Counted from the first letter of the stretch, positions 23,775 to 35,116 are shown. The stretch: DNA of 64,000 nucleotides from Antilocapra americana (GCA_007570785.1 ML660777.1:5774587-5838586), one strand, 5' to 3'. Notes: generated by a model from the letters alone, not told the origin. Numbers and translations are program-made.

Positions 23775-24209
23775 AGTTTTCTTTCTTTGGAAAAAAGCAG
23801 TTTCACGCTCTCCAATGTCAATTAAGAGTATAGGATGCTAATGCTAGATTACATTTGAAATCCCGGCTAGTTTCCTATTCTTTTTACCTGTTTCCACCAG
23901 AGAGAATAGCTTCTTGCCACTTTTGATTTATATTCTAGAAACCTTTATTCAAGAATGGAATACCAAATGTGGACAGAAAGAAAATAGGAGAATTGATGGG
24001 CTAATATTGCTAGAAAATTTATTTTCAGCTTTGATGGAAGGCTTGTTCAGAAACACAAATAAATATTAGTCACTCTAGTTCTCGCTTATTAAAAGTGTGA
24101 ATATTTATCTCTGAGGAATTTCAACCACCAGTGTGTTGGAAAGACAGGCACATTACTGTCCTGCCCAGGTTCTCAGTCTCTTTGACCCTCATGGGTTCAT
24201 GGTTTTGCA

Positions 24210-24790
24210 TGGATGCATCACTCATTCATTCATTTATTCCTTCAACATGTACTGAGCCTTGATCAGGCACATGTATTGTCTTAGGCACTGGGGAGTCACA
24301 CGGAGAATGTCCTAGCAGTTACTGCCCATCAGCCTGGCAGGGATGGAGGGACGGGACTGCAGAGCAGCACAATGAGTGCTTTGATGGGTGACCGGGGATG
24401 GTATGGGAGAACTGGAAAGGGATGGAAAGTGGCACCATCAGCAACCTAGAGTGTCAGGGATGGCTTCCTAGAGGAAGTGACATCTGATCTGAGACTCCAA
24501 GATATAGTTTTGTATCAATCTTGTGTCTTCTGAATTTTATAACATTGTAATCTATTTATTAAAGTTTTTTTAAAAAGATAGAATGGATGAGCGAGTGAAG
24601 CTGGGAAGAAAATGGTCCCCTGGGAGAGAATGCTGCAAATGCCAGAGGTGAGAGAGACCAAGGGAGGTTCAGGGAACTACAAAAGATTAATAAAGCTGGC
24701 GTGTGCAGTTCCAGAGAAGAGGCAGAGCTCATGTTCAAAGCGTTTTGTAGGCCATAAGATTACATGCTGATGCAGAATTATTTTTGGTCT
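24210..24790 (-). repeat. L2-like ancient fragment
   Basis: Reverse L2-type landmarks: CATTCATTCATTTATTCCTT, CTTAGGCACTGGGGAGTCAC, AGGAAGTGACATCTGATCTG and TTTTGTAGGCCATAAGATTA. Tentative. Confidence 0.5.
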
Positions 24791-24889
24791 CAATTTAAAT
24801 GGGCCCTCTCTGTGGCCTGATATCTTTCAGCTTCTCTGTTACCTCTTTTCCCTTTAACTATGTGGATACATTATACCTTTAAATTTCCA

Positions 24890-25340
24890 TCTTCAGCCCT
24901 CAAAGTGGAAACAATCCAAAGATGTCCATCAATTGACACATGGATAAATGAACTGTGGTATATCCAGACAATGACATAAATTAATTGACAATAGAAATGG
25001 TTGAAATATCAATTCATACTACAATATGGATGAACCTTGAAATCATGATAATAAGTGAAAGAAGCCAGAATAAAAAGCCACACATTGTATGATTACATTT
25101 ACATGAAATATCCAGAATAGGCGATGCATATAGACAGAAAGTGGATGAGGCACTTCCAGGGGCTGGGGGAAGAGTGACCGCTTGAAGGTGCAGGGATTCC
25201 TTTGGGGGTGATAAAAATGTTCTGGAATTAGACAGGATAATGCTTGTACAACTTTGTGTATATTTTAAAAACCAATGAATTGTACACTTTAAAAGGGTGA
25301 ATGCTATGATATACAAGTTATATCTCTCTAAAACATAAAA
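24890..25340 (+). mobile_element. Old L1 3' end, plus
   Basis: It contains ACAATATGGATGAACCTTGA, ATGTTCTGGAATTAGACAGG and GAATTGTACACTTTAAAAGG, the 3' UTR pattern of mammalian L1M subfamilies. Confidence 0.85.
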
Positions 25341-25419
25341 AACAAGGTAGAGGTATAGATGAAACAAATTGGCAATATATTGATAATTGCTGGTGCTAAG
25401 TGAGGGATAAGGGGATATA

Positions 25420-25540
25420 TTTGCTGCTGTTTAGTCTCTAAGTTGTGTCCTACTCTTTTTTTGACTGCACAGACTGTAGCCTGCCCCACCCTCCCCCCAG
25501 GCTCCTCTGTCTACGGGATTTCCCAGGCAAGAATACTTGA
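25420..25540 (-). repeat. Bov-tA SINE, minus, left half of an interrupted copy
   Basis: Reverse Bov-tA tail side (GCTGCTGTTTAGTCTCTAAG) up to CAGGCAAGAATACTTGA, where an L1 is inserted. The same SINE continues at 26388. A C-rich slip near 25488-25499 is unusual. Confidence 0.93.
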
Positions 25541-26375
25541 GAGGTACCACTTTACACCAGTCAGAATGGCTGCCATCCAAAAATCTACAAGCAATAAATG
25601 CTGGAGAGGATGTGGAGAAAAGGGAACCCTCTTACACTGTTGGTGGGAATGCAAACTAGTACAGCCACTATGGAAAACAGTGTGGAGATTCCTTAAAAAA
25701 CTGCAAATAGACCTGCCATATGACCCAGCAATCCCACTGCTGGGCATATACACGGAGGATACCAGAATTGAAAGAGCCACGTGTACCCCAATGTTCATCG
25801 CTGCATTGTTTACAATAGCCAGGACATGGAAGCAACCTAGATGCCCATCAACTGATGAATGGATAAGAAAGCTGTGGTACATATACAAAATGGAATATTA
25901 CTCAGCATTAAAAAAAAAATTCATTTGAATCAGTTCTACTCAGGTGGACGGAACTGGAGCCTATTATCCAGAGTTAAGTAAGCCAGAAGGAAAAACAACA
26001 ATACAGTATACTAACGCATATATATGGAATTTAGAAAGATGGTAATGAGAACCCTGCATGCGAGACAGCAAAAGGAACACAGATGTATAGAACGGACACG
26101 TGGATTTTGTGGAAGAGGGCAAGGGTGGGATGATATGGGAGAATGGCATTGAAACATGTTAATTACCATAAGTGAAATCAATCGCCAGACCAGGGTTGAT
26201 GCTCCGGGCTGGTGCACCGGGATGTCCCAGGGGGAGGGAGTCGGGAGGGGGGTGGGAGGGGGGTTCTGGAGGGGAAGCATGTTTAGACCCATGGCGGTTT
26301 CATGTTACTATATAGCAAAACCAACACAATAAAGAAAAGAAAAAATATATAAAAAAAAAAAATAAAAAAAAAAAA
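25541..26375 (+). mobile_element. Young 5'-truncated ruminant L1 inserted in Bov-tA
   Basis: The element carries the end of ORF2, a complete 3' UTR with a G-rich tract (26230-26274), an AATAAA near 26327, and an A-rich tail. The flanking TSD AAGAATACTTGA occurs at 25529-25540 and 26376-26387. Because the TSD is perfect and lies inside a SINE, the insertion is younger than the SINE. Confidence 0.96.
25543..25928 (+). pseudogene. L1 ORF2p C-terminal remnant
   Basis: One frame is open to a stop at 25926-25928 and encodes the C-terminal end of L1 ORF2p. It includes the cysteine-containing stretch [19 protein letters not shown], then [21 protein letters not shown] and the characteristic MEYYSALK end. 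The reverse transcriptase and endonuclease domains are absent because of 5' truncation, so this is a dead fragment. The frame appears to start farther left only because the adjacent SINE happens to be open in the same frame. Confidence 0.93.
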
Positions 26376-26387
26376 AAGAATACTTGA

Positions 26388-26494
26388 ATGCATTGCCATT
26401 TTCTTCTCTAGGGGAATCATCCTGACCCAGGGATTGAACCCAATTTCCTGCACTGCAGGCAGATTCTTTACCACTGTGCCACGAGGGAAGCCCC
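26388..26494 (-). repeat. Bov-tA SINE, minus, right half of the interrupted copy
   Basis: It resumes directly after the L1 TSD with TGCATTGCCATTTTCTTCTC and ends at CACGAGGGAAGCCC. It completes the copy begun at 25420. Confidence 0.94.
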
Positions 26495-26649
26495 CACATA
26501 CTATATTATTCTTTCTTAAAAAAAAAAAACAAAAACAAAAAACCCTTTCCATGTCACCCATCTTCCTCCTTGCAGTTAGGCAATGTTATGTCACAAAGAA
26601 AATAGAAACCAAGGGCTAACTTGGCTTGTGGTCACCAAACCTTAACATT

Positions 26650-27720
26650 TGCTTACAGTCTTTCCTCATTCATTCATTTCTGAGTTTGATAAATGCTTTG
26701 CACAAACACCCTGCTAGGAGGTGGGGATACAGAAATTAACAGAAGAGGACTAGCTCCCACCCTTAGGATACCCCCATTAGGAAGGAAAGCCAGACATGCA
26801 AGGTGGTATTCCAAATAAGCAAGAAGCAGGGAGAAGAACTGGAGCAGACCTAAACTAGACGGGAATCAGGGAAGATTTATTGGAAGAAGTAATGTTTAAG
26901 ATAAAAAATTGAGAGTAGAAGTTCAGTAGGTACCTATGTTTGGTTTAAACTTTAGTAAATCTGGTTGGGGATATTGTGCAACCAAGGGAGGCAAGGGGTA
27001 ATGTGTCTATGGAAGGGACTTGGCCTGATCTGACAGCTCTTCAGCCAACTGACAATTTCTCTTGAGCTGTTCATCCCTCCGGGGCCTGATCAGATCTAAA
27101 CAGAGCCTGAATGACAATTTCTGGATTTCTTTAGAGGCTGGCAAGAATTTATGAATGAACTGTGACTTCTTTCTCCCAGTCTTCCATTAACAGCTAAGAA
27201 CCAGAGCTAATTCCAGCCTTCAGACTCCATTTTCTTTCTTATCCAGTGTTTTTCCAGCGGAATATCACGGGGCTAAATTACTCACTCTAGTCTCAAAACA
27301 ATTTGTATTTGTACCTGCAAATTTATGCGTTGTTTAATTTACGTAAGATTTTTGTACGTAATTCTCAGCTTTTAAGGATGACTTAGATATCCTGTTTTTC
27401 TACTCTCAGGTGAGAATATCATGGCCCAAGAATACGTCATGGTTGAAGGAAAAATAAAAGTGCCACCAAAAAGGAAAAAAAAAAATCCCCCCCAAATTGG
27501 AAACAAAAACAAACTACTGAAGAGTTTTAAACAGGAGGATTGGCAGGATCAGATTTGCATTTTAAAATAATCTCTGGCCAAGAAGCAGAAAGTGAACAAG
27601 GAGGCAGCTGAAGAAAGCTTGTTCAGAGGGCTCGAGAGTTAGCGAGTGAGGAGCTGAATGGAGCTGCCAAGGAGGCTGAGAAGGAGAAGCCAAAGACAGC
27701 CTGGCATCTTAGGAAACTGA
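26650..27720 (-). repeat. L2-like ancient fragments
   Basis: Scattered reverse L2-type landmarks: CTCATTCATTCATTTCTGAG, GGTGGGGATACAGAAATTAA and GGATCAGATTTGCATTTTAA. Strongly diverged and probably interrupted. Confidence 0.4.
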
Positions 27721-28060
27721 CAAATCGATTGATCAGACAACCAACCAACCAAACAAAAATCCAGCTCAGAGAAGGATGTTGTGGAGAGGCAAAATAAAAG
27801 CAGTTTTGGTAGGGAGAGGAGAGGTAGTAATTGGAGCTGGGAAAACATCAATGGTCCCAGGTGCACTGACCTCTCACTGCCTGACTGTGATTTGCTCTTT
27901 CTTGCCTCTAGACTGTCTCCTTGCTCTTCAGGGGACTCCCTCACTTGGGACCCTCTTATGGCTAATTTTTATTCACCATTCTCAAAGGCCAGCTTACTTG
28001 TCACTTCCTCAGGGAAGCCTTCCATGAACCTGCAAGTCTGGGATAGAGTATGTTCCTGTG

Positions 28061-28243
28061 GGGGCTTCCCAGGTGGTCCAAGTGGTAAAGAACTCTCCTG
28101 CCAATGCAGGAAACACAAGAAACATGGTTTTGATCCCTGGGTGGGGAAGATCCCCTGGAGGAAGGCATGGCAACCCACTCCAGTCTCTGGTGGGCCACGG
28201 TCCATAGGCTCACACAGAGTCAGACACAACTGAAGTGACTTAG
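28061..28243 (+). repeat. Bov-tA SINE with internal deletion
   Basis: Head GGGGCTTCCCAGGTGGTCCA and tail AGAGTCAGACACAACTGAAG. The usual ATTCTTGCCTGGAGAATCCC block is missing after CCCACTCCAGT, a deletion of about 35 bases. Confidence 0.93.
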
Positions 28244-28365
28244 CGTACATGCATGCAGGCATGCTCCTCTGGACTCTGAGAGCCCCCTGTATTTCTTCTA
28301 TTAGAGCCCTTGTGAATTGTAGGGCAACTGCTTTTTTTTAAGATTTTTTTTTTTTAACATGAACC

Positions 28366-28532
28366 ATTTCTTAGAACTCTTTATTGAATTTGTTACAATA
28401 CTGCTTCTGTTGTTTATGTTCTGGTTTTCTGGCTGAGATGTAGGTGGATTTTAACTCCCTAACTAGGGAGTGAATCTGAACTCCCTGCATTGGAAGGTAA
28501 AGTCTGAACCATTGGACCACCAGGGAAGTCCT
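28366..28532 (-). repeat. CHR SINE, minus
   Basis: It shows the long T-rich tail form TTATTGAATTTGTTACAATA and the reverse head TTGGACCACCAGGGAAGTCC. Confidence 0.88.
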
Positions 28533-28850
28533 AGGTAATTGCTTTTTAATTTTCCTGTATCCTCTAACAAACCATAAGCTCCTGAGGGCAGAGCTGAGAT
28601 TACACACTGCTCTTCTCCTACACTTAACACTATGCCTGACACATGGGAAGGACTCAAGAAATACTTGTCTGTGAGAGCTAAGGAGCTACATCCCGAATCA
28701 ACATGGACCTGATGCTTTCAGAATAGAGGAGAAGTAAAATATGATAATAATAACCAAGACAGTTCCTTCTCTTACTTTGAAAATTATTAAGGAAATAGGT
28801 CTACCTTAATTATAAAGACACGGTTTAGAATGGCTGTTTTCAGCAAGTTT

Positions 28851-30812
28851 TGAAAACTCAGCAGTGGCCACAGGACTAGAAAAGGACAGTTTTCATTCCA
28901 ATCCCAAAAAAGGGCAATGCCAAAGAATGTTCAAATCACCACATAATTGCACTCATTTCACATGCTAGCAAGGTAATGCTCAGTCCTTCAAGCTAGGCTT
29001 CAACAGTACACGAATCAAGAACTTCCAAACATAAGCTGGATTCAGAAAAGGCAGAGGAACCAGAGATCAAATTGCTAACATCCTATGGATCATAGAAAAA
29101 GCAAGGGAATTCTAGATAAACATCTACCTCTGCTTCGCTGATTACATTAAAGCCTTTGACTATGTGGATCATAATAGACTGTTAAAGAAAACTCTTAAAG
29201 AGATGGAAATACCAGACCACCTTACATACCACCTGAGAAATCTGTATGCAGGTCAGAAAGCAACAGTTAGAACTGGATATGGAAAAACAGAAGTACATCA
29301 AGGCTGTATATTGTCACCCTGCTTATTTAACTTATATGCAGAATACATCATGTGAAATGCTGGGCTGGATGAAGCTCAAGCTGGAATCAAGACTGCCAGG
29401 AGAAATATCAATAACCTCAGATACACAGATGACACCACCCTTATGGCAGAAAGCAAACTGGAACTAAAGAGATTCTCGATGAAGGAGAAAGAGGAGAGTG
29501 AAAAAGCTGGCAATGCCAAAGAATGTTCAAACCACGGCACAATTGCACTAATCTCACATGCCAGCAAAGTAATGCTCAAAATTCTCCTAGCCAGGCTTCA
29601 ACAGTACATGAGCTGTGAACTTCCAGATGTTCAAGCTGCATTAAGAAAAGCCAGAGGAATCACAGATCAAATTGCCAACATCATATGGATCAGAGAAAAA
29701 GCAAAAGAATTCCAGAAAAACATCTGCTTCATTGACTACATTAAAGCCTTTGACTCTGTGGATCACAACAAGCTGGAAAATTCTGAAAGAGATGGGACTA
29801 CCAGACCACCTTACCTGCCTTCTGAGAAATCTGTATGCAGGTCAAGAAGCAACAGTTAGAACTGGACATGGAACAATGGACTGATTCCAAATTGGGAAAG
29901 GAGAACATCAAGGCTGTATATTATCACTTTGCTTATTTAATGTATATGCAGAGTAATTCATGCAAAATGCTGGGCTGGATGAAGCACAAGCTGGAATCAA
30001 GATTGCAGGGAGAAATACCAATAACCTCATATATGCAGATGATACCACCCTTATGGCAGAAAGTGAAGAGGAACTACACAGCCTCTTGATGAAGGTAAAA
30101 GAGGAGAGTGAAAAAGTTGGCTTAAAGCTCAACATTCAGAAAACTAAGATCATGGCATCTGGTTTCATCACTTCATGGCAAATAGATGGGGAAACAATGG
30201 AAATAGTGAGAGACTTTATTTTCTTGGGCTCCAAAATCACTGTGATGGTGACCCCAGCCGTGAAATTAAGACACTTGCTCCTTGGAAGAAAAATATGACA
30301 AACCTAGACAGCATATTAAAAAGCAGAGAGGTTACTTTGTCAACAAAGGTCCATCTAGTAAAGGCTATGCTTTTTCCAGTAGTCATGTATGGATGTGAAA
30401 GTTGGACTATAAAGACGTCTGAGTGCCACAGAATTGATGCTTTTGAACTGTGGTGTTGGAGAAGACTCTTGAGAGTCCCTTGGACTGCAAGGAGATCCAA
30501 CCAGTCCATCCTAAAGGAGACCAGTCCTGAATATTCATTGGAAGGACTGATGCTGAAGCTGAAGCTCTGATACTTTGGCCACCTGATGTGAAGAACTGAT
30601 TCATTTGAAAAGATCTTGATAGTGGGAAATATTGAAAGCAGGAGAATGGGATGACAGAGGATGAGATGGTTGGATGGCATCACCAACTCGATGGACATGG
30701 GTTTGAGCAAGCTCTGGGAGTTGGAGATGGACAGGGTGTCTGGCATGCTCTAGTTCATGTGGTTGCAAAGTGTTGGACATGACTGAGTGACTCACCTCAA
30801 CTGAACTGAGAC
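28851..30812 (+). mobile_element. BovB LINE with internal ~600-bp tandem duplication
   Basis: A 5'-truncated BovB begins near CACAGGACTAGAAAAGG and runs to a typical BovB 3' end at GACATGACTGAGTGACT. The reverse-transcriptase part is present twice in tandem: 28915-29510 and 29511-30120. The active-site motif reads YTDD in the first copy (29422-29433) and YADD in the second (30032-30043). Downstream, the C-terminal region of the ORF (LDSILKSREVTLSTKVHLVK, then VMYGCESW) is recognisable. Many stops and frameshifts make it inactive. Confidence 0.95.
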
Positions 30813-30829
30813 AGAGAGATCCAAAACAG

Positions 30830-31450
30830 ATAAGTAGGATCTGGAACTAATATTTATGGGAGAGATAACTGAGGGAGGGGTGGGGTTGGATGGGGGTATG
30901 GGGAGGTGAAAGCTTTGAAGCTGAAAGGAGCATAATGCCCTTGACAATGAAGATCACCATGGCTGGAGCTAAGCAAAGGTGAAAGAGAAGCAGGATGAAG
31001 AATCAGAGGTCGGTGGAATCAAACAAGGCCATGTAAAGGAATTTTGGAATTTATCCCTAGATACAATGGGAAGTCATACACATTCTCTGAGCAATTGAGT
31101 CCCAAGATCATATGTGTTTTTTCAAAAGAACTGAGGGATCCTATATACAGATGAGGCAGAGGTAAGGAAATGCCAGCTCTTTGCAGTAGCTTGGGAGAGA
31201 GATAACTGCAGCTTAGACCATGATGTTGGCAATGGAGAGGGATCAAAGTGTAAGGGTTCTAAAAGCACTCTGGAGGCACAGAGGCCAAAAATTGGTGGAT
31301 GATTCTCTGTACTGGGTCCAAGAGAGATGGGCTGAGGAAGTTTCATAGTTGTGGGGCATGAAAAACTGAGTGGGTGGCAACGCTTAGGGGATAACGATTT
31401 GGGGGTGTGATTGGGAAAGCCCATGGATTAGGTTTGCAGCTGCTAAAGGG
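30830..31450 (-). repeat. L2-like ancient sequence
   Basis: Diverged reverse L2-type text such as GCAGTAGCTTGGGAGAGAGA and AGACCATGATGTTGGCAATG. Low certainty. Confidence 0.4.
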
Positions 31451-31548
31451 GAGAGGCTTGTGAGCAAACATCAAGAGAGAGCTCTGAGCTGGAGATCTGA
31501 GATGCTACCTGCAAAAATGGTGTGCGAGATAAGTTGTTTCAGTCGTGT

Positions 31549-31757
31549 TGGGCTTCCCTGGTGGCTCAGACTGTAAAGAACCTGACTGCAATGCAGGAGA
31601 CCCGGTTTCAATTCCAGGTCTGGAAGATCCACTGAGAAAGGAATGGCAACCTACTCCATTATTCTTGCCTGGAGAATCCCATGGAAAGAGGTCCTGTTGA
31701 GCTATGCCCCATGGGGTCGCAAAGTGTCGGACGTGACTAAGTGACTAACACTAACTA
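31549..31757 (+). repeat. Bov-tA SINE
   Basis: Full-length: GGGCTTCCCTGGTGGCTCAG, TATTCTTGCCTGGAGAATCC and GTGACTAAGTGACTAACACT. About 20 bases just before it (31529-31548) look like a stub of a reverse Bov-A. Confidence 0.96.
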
Positions 31758-31828
31758 TGCGTGCTGGTGATGGGTTTACCTATTGATAAGAGGTGTTTTT
31801 TTTTTTTTTAAAAAAAAGAGGGGGACCA

Positions 31829-32069
31829 GGACTTCTCTAGGGGTCCAGTGGTTAAGAATTCGCCTTGCAATGCAGTGGACACAGGTTCAGTTCCTGGTTG
31901 GAGAGCTAGATCCTACATGCCTCAGAGCAAGGAAGCCTGCGCATTGCAATTACAGAGCCAGGGTATTCTGGAGCCTGCATGCTGCAAGTAGACTCCTTGT
32001 GCCTTGACAAAAGATCCTGCGTCCCACAGCTAAGACCCGAGGCAGCCAAATAAATGAAAAAATTTTTTT
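31829..32069 (+). repeat. CHR-type SINE
   Basis: Head AGGACTTCTCTAGGGGTCCA, B-box-like GGTTCAGTTCC, then a body ending GGCAGCCAAATAAATG and an A/T-rich tail. Confidence 0.87.
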
Positions 32070-32082
32070 AAAAAGGAGGACC

Positions 32083-32344
32083 CGAAACATGTATATTACC
32101 ATATGTGAAATAGATCACCAGTCCAAGTTCGATGTATGACACAGGGAACTCAAAAGTCAGTGCACTGGGACAACCCTGAGGGATGGGATGGGCAGGGACG
32201 TGGGAAGGGGGTTCAGGATGGGGGACACATGGACACCCATGGCTGACTCATGTCTTCATGTCAATGTATGGCAAAAACCACTACAATATTGTAAAGTAAT
32301 TAGCCTCTAATTAAAATAAATATTTTTTTAAAAAAAAGAAAGAA
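32083..32344 (+). mobile_element. Young L1 3' end with TSD
   Basis: It starts near CGAAACATGTATATTACCAT and ends in the L1 tail ATTGTAAAGTAATTAGCCTC plus A-rich sequence. The flanking TSD AAAAAGGAGGACC occurs at 32070-32082 and again at about 32345-32356. Only the last ~260 bases of L1 were inserted. Confidence 0.93.
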
Positions 32345-32744
32345 AAAAAGGAGGACCTACATTACAAGAGTAGATCTAAAGTTAGGTATTCTTTCCATGA
32401 AAAAAAAATTAAATAATAAATAAAAAGAGAAGAAGACATGAGTTTCAAAGGACTCCAGCACTGGGTAGAGTGGGAAGAGCCAGTCAGTGATGCTGAGAGA
32501 GCAGAGAGGAAATTAGGGTGGCTGTTATATCATCTAAGTCAGGGAGGTGAGTGATTCAGGAAGTCGGGGGATATTTTAGTATCAGAACTTCTAACATGTC
32601 AGTTGAGAAGAGGTCTATAAAGCATCCAGTGGATTTATCAAAATAGAAGTTCCTGGTGACATTAGCAAAGGTTTAACCAAAGTAATGACGCTTAAGCCAC
32701 ACTGGAGTGGCTTATAATCCCATTCACATAGATACTGACCTATT

Positions 32745-32905
32745 GGTCTCACACGTACTAAAAATTAATCTTCCTTTAGTCATCACAGCAACCTTATGCG
32801 TTAGGTACTCTTCTTATACCATTCTACAGATGAGGACATGAAGATACAGGGAGGTCATGTGATTTGCCCAAGGTCATATGACAGAAGTGGAATCCAGGCT
32901 CAGGC
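32745..32905 (-). repeat. MIR fragment, minus
   Basis: Reverse MIR core: CACAGCAACCTTATGCGTTA, CTACAGATGAGGACATGAAG and GATTTGCCCAAGGTCATATG. Confidence 0.75.
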
Positions 32906-33019
32906 AGCTTGTCTCAAAAAATCCATTCTCCCGATGGCTTCCCTGTCCTGTCTCTTAAGTGTGTAAGGGGGAGTAGAGACAGTGTAGACAGCTCTTTGGT
33001 TGGATAGTATGACCAAATC

Positions 33020-33132
33020 AAGGGACATGATCTAGGGCAAACTCCAGGAGATGGTGAGGGACGGGGGGCCTGGCGTGCTGCAGTCCACGGGGTCACCAAG
33101 AATTGGACACAACTTGGCAACTGAACAACAGA
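33020..33132 (+). mobile_element. BovB 3' tail fragment, plus
   Basis: GGCAAACTCCAGGAGATGGT through GGCGTGCTGCAGTCCACGG and a tail ending GCAACTGAACAACAG. Confidence 0.92.
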
Positions 33133-33176
33133 CAACTCTTTGGAGAAACTGGGCTGAGAATAGGGAGATAGTGCAG

Positions 33177-33454
33177 TTCAGTTCAGTTCAGTTCAGTCGC
33201 TCAGTCATGTCCAATTCTTTGAGACCCCATGGACTGCAGCATGCCAGGCCTCCCTGACCATCACCAACTTCCAGAGTTTACCCAAACTCATTTCCATTGA
33301 GTCGGTGATGCCATCCAACCATCTCATCCTCTGTCGTCCCCTTCTCCTCCTGCCCTCAATCTTTCTTAGCATCAGGGTCTTTTCAAATGAGTCAGCTCTT
33401 CGCATCAGGTGGCTAAAGAATTGGAGTTTCAGCTTCAACATCAGTCCTTCCAAT
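33177..33454 (-). mobile_element. 5'-truncated BovB, minus, with TSD
   Basis: Reverse BovB tail of repeated TTCAG units, then TCATGTCCAATTCTTTGAGA, and an end at CATCAGTCCTTCCAAT. The TSD GATAGTGCAG is present at 33167-33176 and 33455-33464. Confidence 0.96.
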
Positions 33455-33529
33455 GATAGTGCAGTAGCCAGGTATAAACGGGGGTGGGCCAAGAATAATA
33501 ATTTCTTTTTTTTTTTAGGGTGGAGACAA

Positions 33530-34030
33530 GGACAGGGGTCTGTTCAAGTATTGATGGGAAGGCTCTGGTAGTGAGGCTTGAGTTAGAGGATAATGAAGTG
33601 ATGGAGGAAGGGTAGAGAGCTGGGAGGGGATGGAGCCAGAGTACAGAGGGAGGGGCTACCTGTTAGGAGCTGTGGAAACGCTTCCCCCACTGGCACAGGG
33701 GACACAGGAAAGGAAGGGTACAGAAGGGATGTTTGCAGGAAGAACTCAAGAGTTCCTGTTCAAAGTTTTTTACATTCTGTGTGAGATTAAAGACCAGGCC
33801 ATCTGCCTAGAGAGGAAAGGGCAGAGTGAGATGGAGGAGGAGGGGGGTCAGCAGAGCAGGCTGGAGAAATAAAAAGGAAACTTGCCAACAGCATCAAAGG
33901 CATAAGCAGCATCCAAATGGTGATTCTGGAAGACGGCAGGGAAAAGAAGTCGTGTTGGTTTGGATGGAGGGTAAGGATGTTGAGGAGTGTGGGGAGGGTC
34001 ATGACCACATATAAAATGGTCTTGAGGAGG
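33530..34030 (-). repeat. Purine-rich, L2-like ancient sequence
   Basis: G/A-rich plus strand with diverged L2-type phrases. I see no gene; the overlapping open frames reflect purine bias. Confidence 0.35.
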
Positions 34031-34689
34031 GGCCTGCTTAATACATTTGGAGAATTCTGGCTCTTAATGTGTACCCAAGATGTCTGAGAACCAGCTGTTG
34101 GGGGTAAGAAAAGATGAGGCTCAGAATAACAAACACTAAACACTGGGAATTGAGATGGATAACACACAGAAGCCTGTTCTGTCCAGATGCTGATCTAAAA
34201 CTCTGATCCTACCAGGACCCAAATGGACACTGAAGGAGCCCTGTGTGAGCCACACTCTCACACAGCAAGTCCTAAATGGAGACGTCTCCTTAGAGGATAA
34301 GAAAACAGTAACTACTGCTCCACGACGTGTTCATAAAACAAATAGATGAGGATAACGGGAAAACAACAACATTTTCAACTCTCAGAGGAAAAACAGAGCT
34401 TGGGAAATAACTTAGTATATGAAACATAAGAAATTTTCAGAACACTCTTTGGCATTCTTAATAGAAGGAGACATAAAACCCACCAGGTGGGCCCAAAATT
34501 CTTAACAAGAGCAGAGACTAAAATGAAAATAAGGATGGTGGGGAAAGAGGAAGAGAGAGACATGAAAACTTTGCATCGAGACTCAGACACTCAGGACTTT
34601 AGTCAACAGGGAGGAAGGAAAGGTACTACCAGTTCTTGAATGAACGGTGTACTCATTTATTTCTAACGGGAGAGAACATGCAGGCAATA

Positions 34690-34795
34690 TCTCCTATTTT
34701 AAACGTGATAAAAATGAGGCTAAGAGAGGATAAGTAATTTGCTCAAAGCTCCTAAGAAGAGGGGATCTGAACAAGGACGGTCTGATTTCAAGGAT
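34690..34795 (-). repeat. MIR fragment, minus
   Basis: ATGAGGCTAAGAGAGGATAA and GTAATTTGCTCAAAGCTCCT match the reverse MIR core. Confidence 0.6.
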
Positions 34796-35116
34796 CCGGA
34801 CCGCCCCCTCTGAGTAGCATGACAGGGTAATGAGGGAAAAAACATGCAGAAAGGGGCTGAGGGGCTCCCTAAGGACTGAGTATCCTGGGTATAAACACAG
34901 AAAACACAGAACAACAACAGTGGGTAGCAGGCTGAGTGCCAGTCACGTGGCAGACACTTTGTACCCAGTGGCCTTAATGACGAGACATGGCTGCTTCTGA
35001 TGTACTGCTGCAGAACTAAAGGAAAGCTAGAAACCCACTTAACTCGCTCACTCTTCACACAGTAAGAGAGTGGAGAGTGAGGTTCAAGGATAGGCTCTGC
35101 AGCCACACCAGTGCTT

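Larger units (their letters stand above)
27930..28670 (+). mobile_element. L2 fragment split by two younger SINEs
   Basis: L2 pieces lie at about 27930-28060 (GTCACTTCCTCAGGGAAGCC) and 28535-28670 (CTCCTGAGGGCAGAGCTGAG, ACTATGCCTGACACATGG). A Bov-tA (28061-28243) and a reverse CHR SINE (28366-28532) interrupt it. Confidence 0.6.

Noticed and set aside
25511..25888. 125-codon minus-strand frame
   Set aside because: It is the antisense shadow of the L1 ORF2 end.
29443..30746. Several 100-170 codon frames on both strands
   Set aside because: These are pieces and antisense shadows of the decayed BovB ORF, not host genes.
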